From Microbulbifer hydrolyticus (GTDB lineage Bacteria; Pseudomonadota; Gammaproteobacteria; Pseudomonadales; Cellvibrionaceae), in NCBI RefSeq assembly GCF_009931115.1, contig NZ_CP047491.1:1501501-1565500 (forward strand): a stretch of DNA of 64,000 bases, read 5' to 3'. The notes under the pieces are model-generated. The model worked only from the letters and a program-made list of their open reading frames with translations. It was not told where the DNA came from and did not search any database. Position 1 is the first letter of the stretch. Every line of letters starts with the position of its first letter. The position numbers and the translations under genes are program-made. This document shows, piece by piece, positions 34,677-41,577 of the stretch.

Positions 34677-35165
34677 ATGAATCGAGCACTATTAACAATA
34701 ATCACAATATTTCTGGCTACAAGCACTATGGCAGGCTCTTATACCTACGACATCCAACAAGCAGGCTATGACTTTGACCAATATGACCTCAAAGGTGAAG
34801 CTTCCTATGAAATCTTCATAGAAGAATTTCGCAGGTTTCCATGGAAAGAGCAGGTAGGAAAAAATACTGGTGGATCAGAACCAACCATCTCTGTTAAAAA
34901 CAAAGAAAGTAAAATTGATTATTGGGTTTCAGTTATTGGAAAGCCCAATGAGTATGCCTACTTAGTCGGTATTGTTCAGCCCAAAATGGTTAAAACCATG
35001 TTTGGCTTCGGCAAAGAAAAAGAGGTTCGGTGGCTATCCATTTATATTGCAGAGCAACAGCAAACAGTAGAGGGTACTTTTCAACTCTACTTCGCGGGTA
35101 AAATCGAAGAACTCCACAAAGAGCTTTCCGGGCTCCCTCTATTCACCGAGCAGGAGGTCAGGTAA
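34677..35165 (+). CDS. Cassette 28: exported protein of unknown function
   Basis: A 162-aa protein with a signal peptide (about 1-19, cleavage near STMA). The mature part is Tyr/Phe-rich at first (GSYTYDIQQAGYDFDQYD) and later holds alternating strands (WVSVIGK, YAYLVGIV, RWLSIYIAEQQQ). No family recognised. ATG is 7 nt past attC27. Confidence 0.7.
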   Translation: MNRALLTIITIFLATSTMAGSYTYDIQQAGYDFDQYDLKGEASYEIFIEEFRRFPWKEQVGKNTGGSEPTISVKNKESKIDYWVSVIGKPNEYAYLVGIVQPKMVKTMFGFGKEKEVRWLSIYIAEQQQTVEGTFQLYFAGKIEELHKELSGLPLFTEQEVR

Positions 35166-35167
35166 AG

Positions 35168-35248
35168 TGCTGACAAAGCCAGGCACAATCGCCCCTTCGG
35201 GGCTGGACCTCCGCACTGCGTGCTCCGCCTGTGCTGGCGGCGTTAAGC
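35168..35248 (+). repeat. attC28, short singleton with altered R''
   Basis: R'' TGCTGAC (TGAC instead of TAAC), R' GTTAAGC, 81 nt, with CCCCTTCGGGG in the left arm. Confidence 0.8.
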
Positions 35249-35252
35249 TACG

Positions 35253-35687
35253 ATGAAAAAAATACTACAAGCATTAATTTGTACATCAATAATATTGTTC
35301 TTCGGTTGCGCAGAGGACTTAGTGATTGAAGTTGAGCCACGCTATGGTTTCACTTTTGCTCCAGCAACTCACCTTACGGAAAATGACGAAATTTCAATCG
35401 AAATTTTAAGGCTTGGCAAGGAAGAAAGGCTCCGGTTCCATAAATGCGGTCCAGATTGTAATACGGCTGTTGAAGTTTCATCAGTTGGTGTAGAAAGCGT
35501 AAAAGGGAGCAATATAGTAACTTTTCATGCAAATGAAAATGGTAAATACTATTTCTGGTTAAACAATACCAAAGCCAAAGGACAGAAATCAGCTGTGAAA
35601 GTTAAGCGTGTAAAAAATACTTTAAAAGGCGTATTTCTCGAATTTGAATCAGGCTCGGAGATATTCATAATCCGAGGCAAAGCTTAA
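35253..35687 (+). CDS. Cassette 29: lipoprotein of unknown function
   Basis: A 144-aa lipoprotein with lipobox FFGC near residue 19. The mature part has a beta-rich pattern (VIEVEPRYGFTF, HANENGKYYFWLNN, GVFLEFESGSEIFII), so a small beta-sandwich is likely. A CGPDC pair may form a disulfide. The TAA stop is in attC29 R''. No family recognised. Confidence 0.7.
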   Translation: MKKILQALICTSIILFFGCAEDLVIEVEPRYGFTFAPATHLTENDEISIEILRLGKEERLRFHKCGPDCNTAVEVSSVGVESVKGSNIVTFHANENGKYYFWLNNTKAKGQKSAVKVKRVKNTLKGVFLEFESGSEIFIIRGKA

Positions 35688-35825
35688 CAAACGCAAGCAG
35701 GATGCTCCGGCCCTTCGGGCCTCCGCGGGACGCCCAACGCTATGCACATTTTGTGCGCGTCGCTGCGCTCCTAATTTCGCACAAAACGTGCACAGCATTG
35801 GTCGCCCCTGTTGCGGGCGTTAACT
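35682..35825 (+). repeat. attC29, type B
   Basis: R'' GCTTAAC (full consensus), R' GTTAACT, 144 nt, side hairpin present. Confidence 0.93.
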
Positions 35826-35854
35826 GTCAGTGTTACTGAAACAATGTAGGTAGA

Positions 35855-36232
35855 ATGGAAGTTCAAGAATTTGAGTTACAAGTAAGTTCGCTGAGAATAG
35901 CCGTATTGGCTTTCCTCATGATATCGCCTGTAATCTACTCGTCGTTTTTGGCGGCACTAAAAATCGAGCCAGATTTTAGAGCTAAGTATGTTCTTTGGTC
36001 TGCCATGAAGACTTACGGGGTATGGTTCATAATTTTTCTGGTGCTTATTTTTACACCTGCATTACTTTGGGGGCTGGAAGGAAAGATCAGTGAGCGTGTA
36101 TTTATTCAGCTAACGCATCCGCAAAGTATCTTTACAACGTTCTTTAATTATTTCTTGGGCTTAATCGCAATTTGCGCATCAATTCTCGTTCCAATATGGG
36201 AGCTTCGTAGGTGCGAAAATCAGCGTGTATAA
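35855..36232 (+). CDS. Cassette 30: membrane protein
   Basis: A 125-aa protein with about three TM helices (13-34, 52-72 and 95-115) and short charged ends. It begins with an acidic MEVQEFELQ segment. No family recognised. It ends 4 nt before the attC30 R'' box. Confidence 0.65.
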   Translation: MEVQEFELQVSSLRIAVLAFLMISPVIYSSFLAALKIEPDFRAKYVLWSAMKTYGVWFIIFLVLIFTPALLWGLEGKISERVFIQLTHPQSIFTTFFNYFLGLIAICASILVPIWELRRCENQRV

Positions 36233-36236
36233 AAAC

Positions 36237-36380
36237 AGTTAACAAACGCAAGCAGGATACTCCGGCCCTTCGTGCCTCCGCGGGACGCCCAACGCTATGC
36301 ACATTTTGTGCGGGTCGCTGCGCTCCCAGTTTCGCACAAAATGTGCATAGCATTGGTCGCCCCTGTTGCGGGCGTCAGGT
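36237..36380 (+). repeat. attC30, type B with altered R'
   Basis: R'' AGTTAAC, R' GTCAGGT (GTC instead of GTT), 144 nt, side hairpin present. The change falls in the base triplet needed for integrase cleavage. Confidence 0.88.
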
Positions 36381-36388
36381 TTTGAAGC

Positions 36389-36949
36389 GTGAATCAAAAT
36401 ATTTTATCTACTGGTGCAGTTCCTATTTCGCTAGCTTTGATTGGTATATATTCACAAGATCTTGGTAATCAAAGCAATGGGTTTGCTCGTAAGCCTGAAA
36501 ATAACGAATCTATCGCCAATAGAGCGAAACTTTTTCGTTCAAATAGCATATACAAACAAAAAGATAAGAACTTAGTACGCTTTTCGCTCTCACGATCATT
36601 TGATCCCACTGTTCAGATCACCGTATCCATTGATGATGGAAATATGCAGATAGAGTCTTTATCAATAGGTATGTCTCAAGCGAACGAGATAGGTAAGTCA
36701 AAAATCGTAAATGTGGACAGGGAATATTTAAGTCAGATACGAACTCTAATTAAAACTGAGTATCTAACCTCTGAGAAGGAAGAATCGGACGCGGGGCTAG
36801 ACGGAGCCATTTGGGAAATCGAAGTTACTTGGGAAGGCGAGTACTATTTCCATAGTGTATGGAGCCCTAGCTCTGGACCTGAGTACAAACTTGGCTACGC
36901 CTTGTTTAGCCGTGCATCAAGATACGTGTCTCTTGGAGAGCTGTACTAA
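36389..36949 (+). CDS. Cassette 31: protein of unknown function
   Basis: A 186-aa protein. A hydrophobic N-terminus (about 5-21) may be a short signal or anchor. The rest has strand-rich segments (FDPTVQITVSIDDGNMQI, AIWEIEVTWEGEYYFHSVW) and looks like a beta protein. Start is GTG at 36389. No family recognised. Confidence 0.62.
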   Translation: MNQNILSTGAVPISLALIGIYSQDLGNQSNGFARKPENNESIANRAKLFRSNSIYKQKDKNLVRFSLSRSFDPTVQITVSIDDGNMQIESLSIGMSQANEIGKSKIVNVDREYLSQIRTLIKTEYLTSEKEESDAGLDGAIWEIEVTWEGEYYFHSVWSPSSGPEYKLGYALFSRASRYVSLGELY

Positions 36950-36950
36950 A

Positions 36951-37043
36951 ACCTAACAATCGGCTGTTATCGCACCTGCGGGCCCGGGGCGGCCTTACCG
37001 CCGCTACGCGGCTGCAAGTCCGCCCCAAATCCGGGCGTTACAA
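36951..37043 (+). repeat. attC31, singleton
   Basis: R'' ACCTAAC (full consensus), R' GTTACAA, 93 nt. A fragment of the same type is recognisable near 41312-41345. Confidence 0.9.
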
Positions 37044-37061
37044 TTTATAATAAGGAAAATC

Positions 37062-37787
37062 GTGAAATATTTAGCTCTGATAATTTTAATGATTGTGCCG
37101 ATATTTTCGGTAGCAAACCCAGTCCCAGAATTTCCATTCGTTATTGTTACTGAAAGTATTGATAAGCGTGTAAAGCCGGATTTAGTCAAAATTCGATTTA
37201 ATCTGGTTTCTTTTGATAAATCTTCGGAGAAATCTTTGGCTAATGTGAAAGGGGCCGGCTCTCAGCTTTTAAGTGTTATGAAAAAGTTTCAATTGCCGGT
37301 TTCAGCGCTAGAGTCCACCCAGATCGACAAAAAAACCAAAAGAGCTCGAAGAGATGGTGCATATAACCTTGAAATCTTAGGATATGAAACCAGTCAGAAT
37401 TTCAAGCTAACTCTTAGCCAGCTAGAAAAATATCCAGAACTTATGGCTGACTTGGTTGCGATGGATGGCCTGGAAGGGGTAGAAGCATTTTTTGAAACAA
37501 CTAAGGAAGAGCAGTATCAAAGTGAACTTATTAATGAGCTGAGCCAAAAGGCGCGGACCAAAGCCGAGTCTCTTGCCTCAGCTCAGTCGAGAAAAATCAA
37601 AAATGTGTTCGGCATTACCACAGAAGGTAGTTTTGGACAGGCTTACGCGATATTCGCATTAGAATTTGAACCATCGACTCACGCTCTTGCAATGGATGTC
37701 AGCTCCTATGATATGGATCTCACTATGATGGTTCCGGAGTTCATTGAAGTAAGGCAGAGAATCACTGCAATTTATGAGCTTCGCTGA
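37062..37787 (+). CDS. Cassette 32: SIMPL (DUF541) domain protein, exported
   Basis: A 241-aa exported protein (signal peptide about 1-18, cleavage near VANP). The SIMPL/DUF541 domain spans most of the rest: an initial VTESIDKRVKPDLVKIRFNLV strand pair, the GYETSQNFKLTLSQL stretch and the helix QSELINELSQKARTKAESLAS. Such proteins act in the periplasm, in some cases in outer-membrane stress. Start GTG with AAGGA upstream. It is among the larger cassette genes here. Confidence 0.85.
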   Translation: MKYLALIILMIVPIFSVANPVPEFPFVIVTESIDKRVKPDLVKIRFNLVSFDKSSEKSLANVKGAGSQLLSVMKKFQLPVSALESTQIDKKTKRARRDGAYNLEILGYETSQNFKLTLSQLEKYPELMADLVAMDGLEGVEAFFETTKEEQYQSELINELSQKARTKAESLASAQSRKIKNVFGITTEGSFGQAYAIFALEFEPSTHALAMDVSSYDMDLTMMVPEFIEVRQRITAIYELR

Positions 37788-37798
37788 TGACCACAAAA

Positions 37799-37942
37799 TT
37801 GTAACAAGGCCGGGCAATTCACTACGGGCTCCGCGGCCCTCCGCGGGACGGCATATCTTGTGCGCGTGTGCGCAGGTCGCTGTGCTCCCAGTTTCGCGCA
37901 AAAGGCGCACAAGGTAAGCCGCCCCTGCTCTGGGCGTTATTT
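37799..37942 (+). repeat. attC32, type A
   Basis: R'' TTGTAAC, R' GTTATTT, 144 nt, a diverged type A with side hairpin GGGCTCCGCGGCCC. Confidence 0.9.
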
Positions 37943-37967
37943 TGCTCTCTAAATTAGGATTTTTATT

Positions 37968-38852
37968 TTGCTAAGAATATTACCCAGCTTTTTTCTATTA
38001 ATATTTTCCTGCTTGGCAGTTAGTGAAGAGTTACCTGCGCCTCAGGAATTTATACTAACTTCCACCGACTCAGACAAATTCGCAGTTTACGTCTTTGAGC
38101 CCAGTGAAAGCAATCGATCTGGCAGCGCCATCATAACTGTGCATGGTGGTGGTTGGAGGTGGGGGAAAGCTGAATGGACTTTTAGAGCTGCTAGAATGTT
38201 TGCAAATTCTGGTATGTTGGCAGTAGCTGTAGACTATCGGCTTTCGAATGACAAAATTACGCCAGTGGATGCATTTCTTGATGTTTGTAAAACTTTAAAT
38301 TGGGTTCGAGATCGAGCGAAGAAATATTCAATAGATTCTAATAAGGTGGCGGCTTACGGTGTATCTGCAGGCGGCCATTTAAGTTCGTTGGCTGCGACTA
38401 AAGGGTGCAATAATAATTTAGGTTCAAAAGAAAATGGCGGACCCGACCTTCTACTATTATGGTCACCAGCCTTGGATATGGAAAAGGACGGTTGGTTTAA
38501 AAAGCTATTGCTCGATAAGAGCACCGCAATTGATAACTCTCCAGTTGCTAATGTGAACAAAAATATGCCCCCTGTATCAATTGTACAAGGCGAGCTTGAT
38601 ACGCTGACTCCTACTTCTGGCGCTATCAAGTTTTGTGAAAAAGTTAAGTCTGAAAATGGTATTTGCGAATTGAATGTTTATCCTGGAGTTGGCCACTTGC
38701 TCACCAGAAACTTGGAAAACCAAGAGAGCAATTTTGATCCTGAACCAAAATTTGTAAAGGATGGCAATGAAAAGCTATTGAGTTTTCTAATCAAAAGTGG
38801 ATTTGCCAATACGCTAGATAAAAAAGCAATCCAGCGACAAGCCGCTGATTAA
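37968..38852 (+). CDS. Cassette 33: exported alpha/beta hydrolase (HGGG esterase type)
   Basis: A 294-aa exported esterase-like enzyme. A signal peptide covers residues 1-18, the oxyanion motif HGGGW is at 59-63, the nucleophile is Ser133 in GVSAGG, and Asp211 and His243 complete the triad. This is the BD-FAE/carboxylesterase type. Start TTG at 37968 after TTAGGAT. The gene's 3' end runs into a degenerate attC. Confidence 0.85.
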   Translation: MLRILPSFFLLIFSCLAVSEELPAPQEFILTSTDSDKFAVYVFEPSESNRSGSAIITVHGGGWRWGKAEWTFRAARMFANSGMLAVAVDYRLSNDKITPVDAFLDVCKTLNWVRDRAKKYSIDSNKVAAYGVSAGGHLSSLAATKGCNNNLGSKENGGPDLLLLWSPALDMEKDGWFKKLLLDKSTAIDNSPVANVNKNMPPVSIVQGELDTLTPTSGAIKFCEKVKSENGICELNVYPGVGHLLTRNLENQESNFDPEPKFVKDGNEKLLSFLIKSGFANTLDKKAIQRQAAD

Positions 38853-38860
38853 GGCGTTAT
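38833..38860 (+). repeat. attC33, degenerate remnant
   Basis: Only an R'-type GTTATGG with a GCG before it is well preserved, plus a possible weak left arm (GCGACAAGCCGC). It marks the boundary of cassette 33 but the palindrome is lost. Confidence 0.5.
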
Positions 38861-38865
38861 GGGGC

Positions 38866-39354
38866 ATGAAAAATTTACCGACAATCAGAGAAGCGAGATC
38901 TAACGAAGCTGAAATGCTAACTGCCTTAGCCATTCGTTCAAAAGCCTATTGGGGATATTCGCAATCATTTATGGAGGCTTGTCGTAATGAGCTAACCGTC
39001 ACAGGGAATTCTTTGAGATCGGCGGAGCTTCATTACTACGTTGCCGAAAGCGAATCTGGACTACTGGGATATTACGCAATTGAAAGGCTCTCTGATCGAG
39101 AATTCGAATTGGAAGCCTTGTTTGTCGAACCAGAATTTATTGGAAACGGAGTGGGTAGAGCGTTAATCGGCCACGCAAAGAATCTGGTGAAAAAACTAGG
39201 TGGTATAGCATTAATCATTCAAGGCGATCCCAACGCTGAAAAGTTTTATCGCGCAGCAGGTGGCGTGCTAAATGGTATGAGAGAATCAGCTAGTATTTCT
39301 GGTCGTCGATTGCCTTTGTTCACAATAGATTTGGCGAGCGACGATGTCGCATAA
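38866..39354 (+). CDS. Cassette 34: GNAT-family N-acetyltransferase
   Basis: A 162-aa acetyltransferase. The acetyl-CoA-binding motif is VGRALIGHAKN with the preceding FVEPEFIGNG (about residues 87-105), and NAEKFYRAAGG (about 125-135) supplies the last GNAT helix-turn. The substrate is not known; GNAT cassettes are frequent in integrons. The TAA stop is the TAA of attC34 R''. The start is 6 nt past the degenerate attC33. Confidence 0.88.
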   Translation: MKNLPTIREARSNEAEMLTALAIRSKAYWGYSQSFMEACRNELTVTGNSLRSAELHYYVAESESGLLGYYAIERLSDREFELEALFVEPEFIGNGVGRALIGHAKNLVKKLGGIALIIQGDPNAEKFYRAAGGVLNGMRESASISGRRLPLFTIDLASDDVA

Positions 39355-39482
39355 CAAGCGCAAACAGAATGCTCTGGCCCTTCGGGGCCCCCAATGCTAT
39401 GCACATTTTGCGCGAGTCGTAGCGCTTCCATTTTCCCACAAAATGTGCTTAACATTGGGCATCCCTGCTGGCGGCGTTATGT
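39349..39482 (+). repeat. attC34, diverged type B
   Basis: R'' GCATAAC, R' GTTATGT, 134 nt. GGCCCTTCGGGG retained but the central palindrome is mismatched. Confidence 0.82.
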
Positions 39483-39486
39483 ATAA

Positions 39487-39756
39487 GTGAGTCGTATAGT
39501 GAATCTAGGTGCCATAGGTGCAAAAGCAGCTTCCTTGAGGAGCCATAAATTAACTGATCCTTGTCGGCGTTGTGGTCTCCATTACGTGATTGAAGATAAT
39601 GAAAGTTGTCCCCACTGCGGATCGCTAACAGATTCTGAATTGCTTCAGCTTTTAGAAGAGATTGAAAAGCAGCAATCTGGTAATCGACGCATAGGTATTA
39701 TATTCGGGTTTGCCGCAGCGATTGTTTTAGCAATTTTGTTGGCATCGGCCCTGTAG
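39487..39756 (+). CDS. Cassette 35: zinc ribbon plus TM protein (paralog of cassette 21)
   Basis: An 89-aa protein with C26xxC29 and C41xxC44 (zinc ribbon), an acidic helix (about 46-63) and a C-terminal TM helix (about 68-88). It mirrors cassette 21 (30901): same order and the CRRCGL/CKRCGL start. GTG at 39487 gives this length; a GTG at 39499 would shorten it by four residues. Function unknown. Confidence 0.75.
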   Translation: MSRIVNLGAIGAKAASLRSHKLTDPCRRCGLHYVIEDNESCPHCGSLTDSELLQLLEEIEKQQSGNRRIGIIFGFAAAIVLAILLASAL

Positions 39757-39761
39757 TGCCA

Positions 39762-39877
39762 ACATAGCAATGCGCTGTAGGCCGATGCCTAACTTTGTAC
39801 ATTTTATGTGCGGCTGCTTTGCGTCCATTCTCGTGCATAGAGCGCAAGGTTAGTCACGGCTGAGCGCGGCGTTAGGT
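39762..39877 (+). repeat. attC35, degenerate type C
   Basis: R'' ACATAGC (TAGC instead of TAAC), R' GTTAGGT, 116 nt. The main palindrome has many mismatches. Confidence 0.75.
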
Positions 39878-39896
39878 GGGCAATGAACTAAGAGAA

Positions 39897-39992
39897 ATGG
39901 CCCTTATACATAGAGATTTCAACGATGGATATGAGTATCTCAGTCCGGGAGAAAAATTGGTTATACGTAGTTTTTCCAAGGGTCTAGCTTGA
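39897..39992 (+). CDS. Cassette 36: very small ORF
   Basis: A 31-codon frame (MALIHRDFNDGYEYLSPGEK...) is the longest in this 114-nt cassette body. A weak AGAGA precedes it. Coding is uncertain; it could be a decayed gene fragment. Confidence 0.35.
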   Translation: MALIHRDFNDGYEYLSPGEKLVIRSFSKGLA

Positions 39993-40004
39993 GAGCGCAG
40001 CGTC

Positions 40005-40091
40005 ACCTAACAAGCGGTTTTAGTGGCTGCGAAATACACGGCTGGGGCAGGTTCCGCAACACTCCAGCCGCACCTAAACCGAGCGTTAAGC
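40005..40091 (+). repeat. attC36, singleton
   Basis: R'' ACCTAAC (full consensus), R' GTTAAGC, 87 nt, with CGGCTGGGGCAG and CTCCAGCCG arms. Confidence 0.88.
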
Positions 40092-40107
40092 GATAAGGAA
40101 TAGATCC

Positions 40108-40398
40108 TTGAAAAAAATACTACAAAGAAAAACCGCCTTTGTTTGTCTCGTCGCTGCCACTTGCTTGATTTTGCTAGTTCCTTTGGCCGCCATGCAGTTC
40201 AGCAGTGAAGTTCGATGGACATTCTTTGACTTCATGGTTATGGGAGCTTTGTTACTATCAGCAGGCAGCCTGCTGATACTCCTATCTCGGAAAATTTCCT
40301 CAAGGCATTTTCCATTTTTAGCGACAGTCGTTTTGATAGGTTTTCTCTATGTTTGGGCCGAGCTTTCCGTTGGTATATTTTTTTCTTTCGGTAATTGA
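40108..40398 (+). CDS. Cassette 37: membrane protein
   Basis: A 96-aa protein with three or four hydrophobic helices (about 9-30, 40-58 and 70-92). The TTG start has AAGGA upstream. A basic N-terminus (MKKILQRK) places it inside the cytoplasm. No family recognised. Confidence 0.65.
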   Translation: MKKILQRKTAFVCLVAATCLILLVPLAAMQFSSEVRWTFFDFMVMGALLLSAGSLLILLSRKISSRHFPFLATVVLIGFLYVWAELSVGIFFSFGN

Positions 40399-40409
40399 GA
40401 TCCAATAGC

Positions 40410-40552
40410 GCTTAACAAGGCCGGGCAGTTGGCTCCAGGCCTTCGCCTCTCCACCGGGCGGTTTACCAGGTGCGCATTTTGCGTGGGTCGCTGCGGCCCA
40501 TTTTCGTGTAAAGCGCACATAGAGCGGGCCGTCACTGAGTGCGGGGTTATCC
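40410..40552 (+). repeat. attC37, diverged type A
   Basis: R'' GCTTAAC (full consensus), R' GTTATCC, 143 nt, side hairpin AGGCCTTCGCCT, many mismatches in the main stem. Confidence 0.82.
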
Positions 40553-40572
40553 ATTTAATAGGATAGGTGTTA

Positions 40573-41370
40573 GTGATCAAGAGAAACCAAGTATTAATTT
40601 TTACAATAGTAGTTTTATTTTTCAGTAGCTTAATCGCTTTGGCAGCAAAGAAGGCCGGGAATACAAACTTAAGCATTTTGTTAGTGTTCACGCCCAGCTT
40701 GGTCGCCCTGCTAATGGTTTTGCTGGTAGATGGTGGGAAAGGCGCCAAAGCCTTGTTTGTTGACCAGTTGATCAAGCCATTTGGTTTGGGTTGGTTTCTG
40801 ACCGCACTGCTGGTGTTCCCGTTGGTGGGTGTTGCAGCCGTGACGCTGCACAGTATGTTTGGTGGGCCATCCTTGGGGCTGCGGACAACTCAGTTGTTAC
40901 CGCAGTTGATCGTTATTTTAGTAATTTCGCTAGGCGAGGAGTTTGGCTGGCGTGGCTATTTATTACCAAAGTTACAGGAGAAATACTCGGCATTGACGGC
41001 CAGCCTGATTTTGGGTGCGGTGTGGGGTTTTTGGCATTTCCCGGCTTCATTAATAGGTACTGGTGTTCCGCAGGAGATGCCATTTTTTGTGTTCCTGGTC
41101 TGGGTGTTGTTGGCAACGTTGTTGATGACGTGGGTATATAACAATACGGGCAGCGTGCTTTTGGCGATTCTCATGCACTCGATGGCAAACGCGACATTTA
41201 ACTACTTGCCACTTTTGCCCGAATTTGTTGGTCAATTAAATACGTTTTTTGTATTCCTGGCGGCGGTCGGGTTGTTGACCTCGGTGGTGATATGGCGCTA
41301 CGGACCGCGCTGTTTAGTCCGCGCCCCAAATCGGGCGGTGACAATTACTCAGACCGGATTCGGCGCGTGA
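40573..41370 (+). CDS. Cassette 38: CPBP-family intramembrane metalloprotease
   Basis: A 265-aa polytopic inner-membrane protein. The CPBP (Abi/CaaX protease-like) motifs are present: EExxxR as EEFGWR at residues 122-127, FWHFP with His155 and HSMAN with His202. The start is GTG at 40573 (GGATAG 6 nt upstream); a GTG at 40567 is too close to that site. The last 25 residues (GPRCLVRAPNRAVTITQTGFGA) appear to be read from an eroded attC, so the C-terminus may be new. Some CPBP proteins act in bacteriocin immunity. Confidence 0.82.
   Translation: MIKRNQVLIFTIVVLFFSSLIALAAKKAGNTNLSILLVFTPSLVALLMVLLVDGGKGAKALFVDQLIKPFGLGWFLTALLVFPLVGVAAVTLHSMFGGPSLGLRTTQLLPQLIVILVISLGEEFGWRGYLLPKLQEKYSALTASLILGAVWGFWHFPASLIGTGVPQEMPFFVFLVWVLLATLLMTWVYNNTGSVLLAILMHSMANATFNYLPLLPEFVGQLNTFFVFLAAVGLLTSVVIWRYGPRCLVRAPNRAVTITQTGFGA
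41312..41345 (+). repeat. Eroded attC fragment at the array end
   Basis: GTCCGCGCCCCAAATC-GGGCGGTGACAATT resembles the 3' end of attC31 (GTCCGCCCCAAATCCGGGCGTTACAATT). The R' core is changed to GTGACAA. It lies within the end of the CPBP gene. Confidence 0.5.
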
Positions 41371-41384
41371 ATGCGCCGCCGTCA

Positions 41385-41399
41385 AGCTAACGGTTAGCC
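41385..41399. repeat. Abutting R''/R'-like cores (AGCTAAC g GTTAGCC)
   Basis: AGCTAAC and GTTAGCC sit one base apart as the palindrome GCTAACgGTTAGC. It may be what remains after deletion of an attC interior, or coincidence. Confidence 0.35.
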
Positions 41400-41577
41400 T
41401 TATTTGCATACGGAAGACACATGGAAAATTTAAGTTGCCGGATCAACGTGGCATCAAAGCAATAAAAAAATTATCAGGAATTTACAGGTGTGGTAGGGAC
41501 AGTGGGTTTCGATCCCATAAGCCTGGAGGGGTGTACAGGTTTGCCGGGACAAAAAGTTAAAAAAGGGAGCGAGAACT

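Larger units (their letters stand above)
21167..41399 (+). mobile_element. Integron cassette array without integrase (CALIN), 38 cassettes
   Basis: About 20 kb with 37 attC-like sites, all in the same direction and each made of an R'' core (consensus RYYYAAC), an imperfect palindrome and an R' core (GTTRRRY). The genes between them are short, on the plus strand, promoterless by eye and AT-richer than the flanks. Sites fall into at least five families (A to E) plus several singletons. No tyrosine integrase (intI) gene lies in the array or within 20 kb either side here. The array may be the body of a sedentary integron moved from its platform, or a decayed one. Confidence 0.93.

Noticed and set aside
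21444-40552. Regularly spaced repeats that could look like CRISPR
   Set aside because: Repeats are 80-147 nt, imperfect palindromes with R''/R' cores, and the intervals are coding genes of varied size. This is an attC array, not CRISPR.
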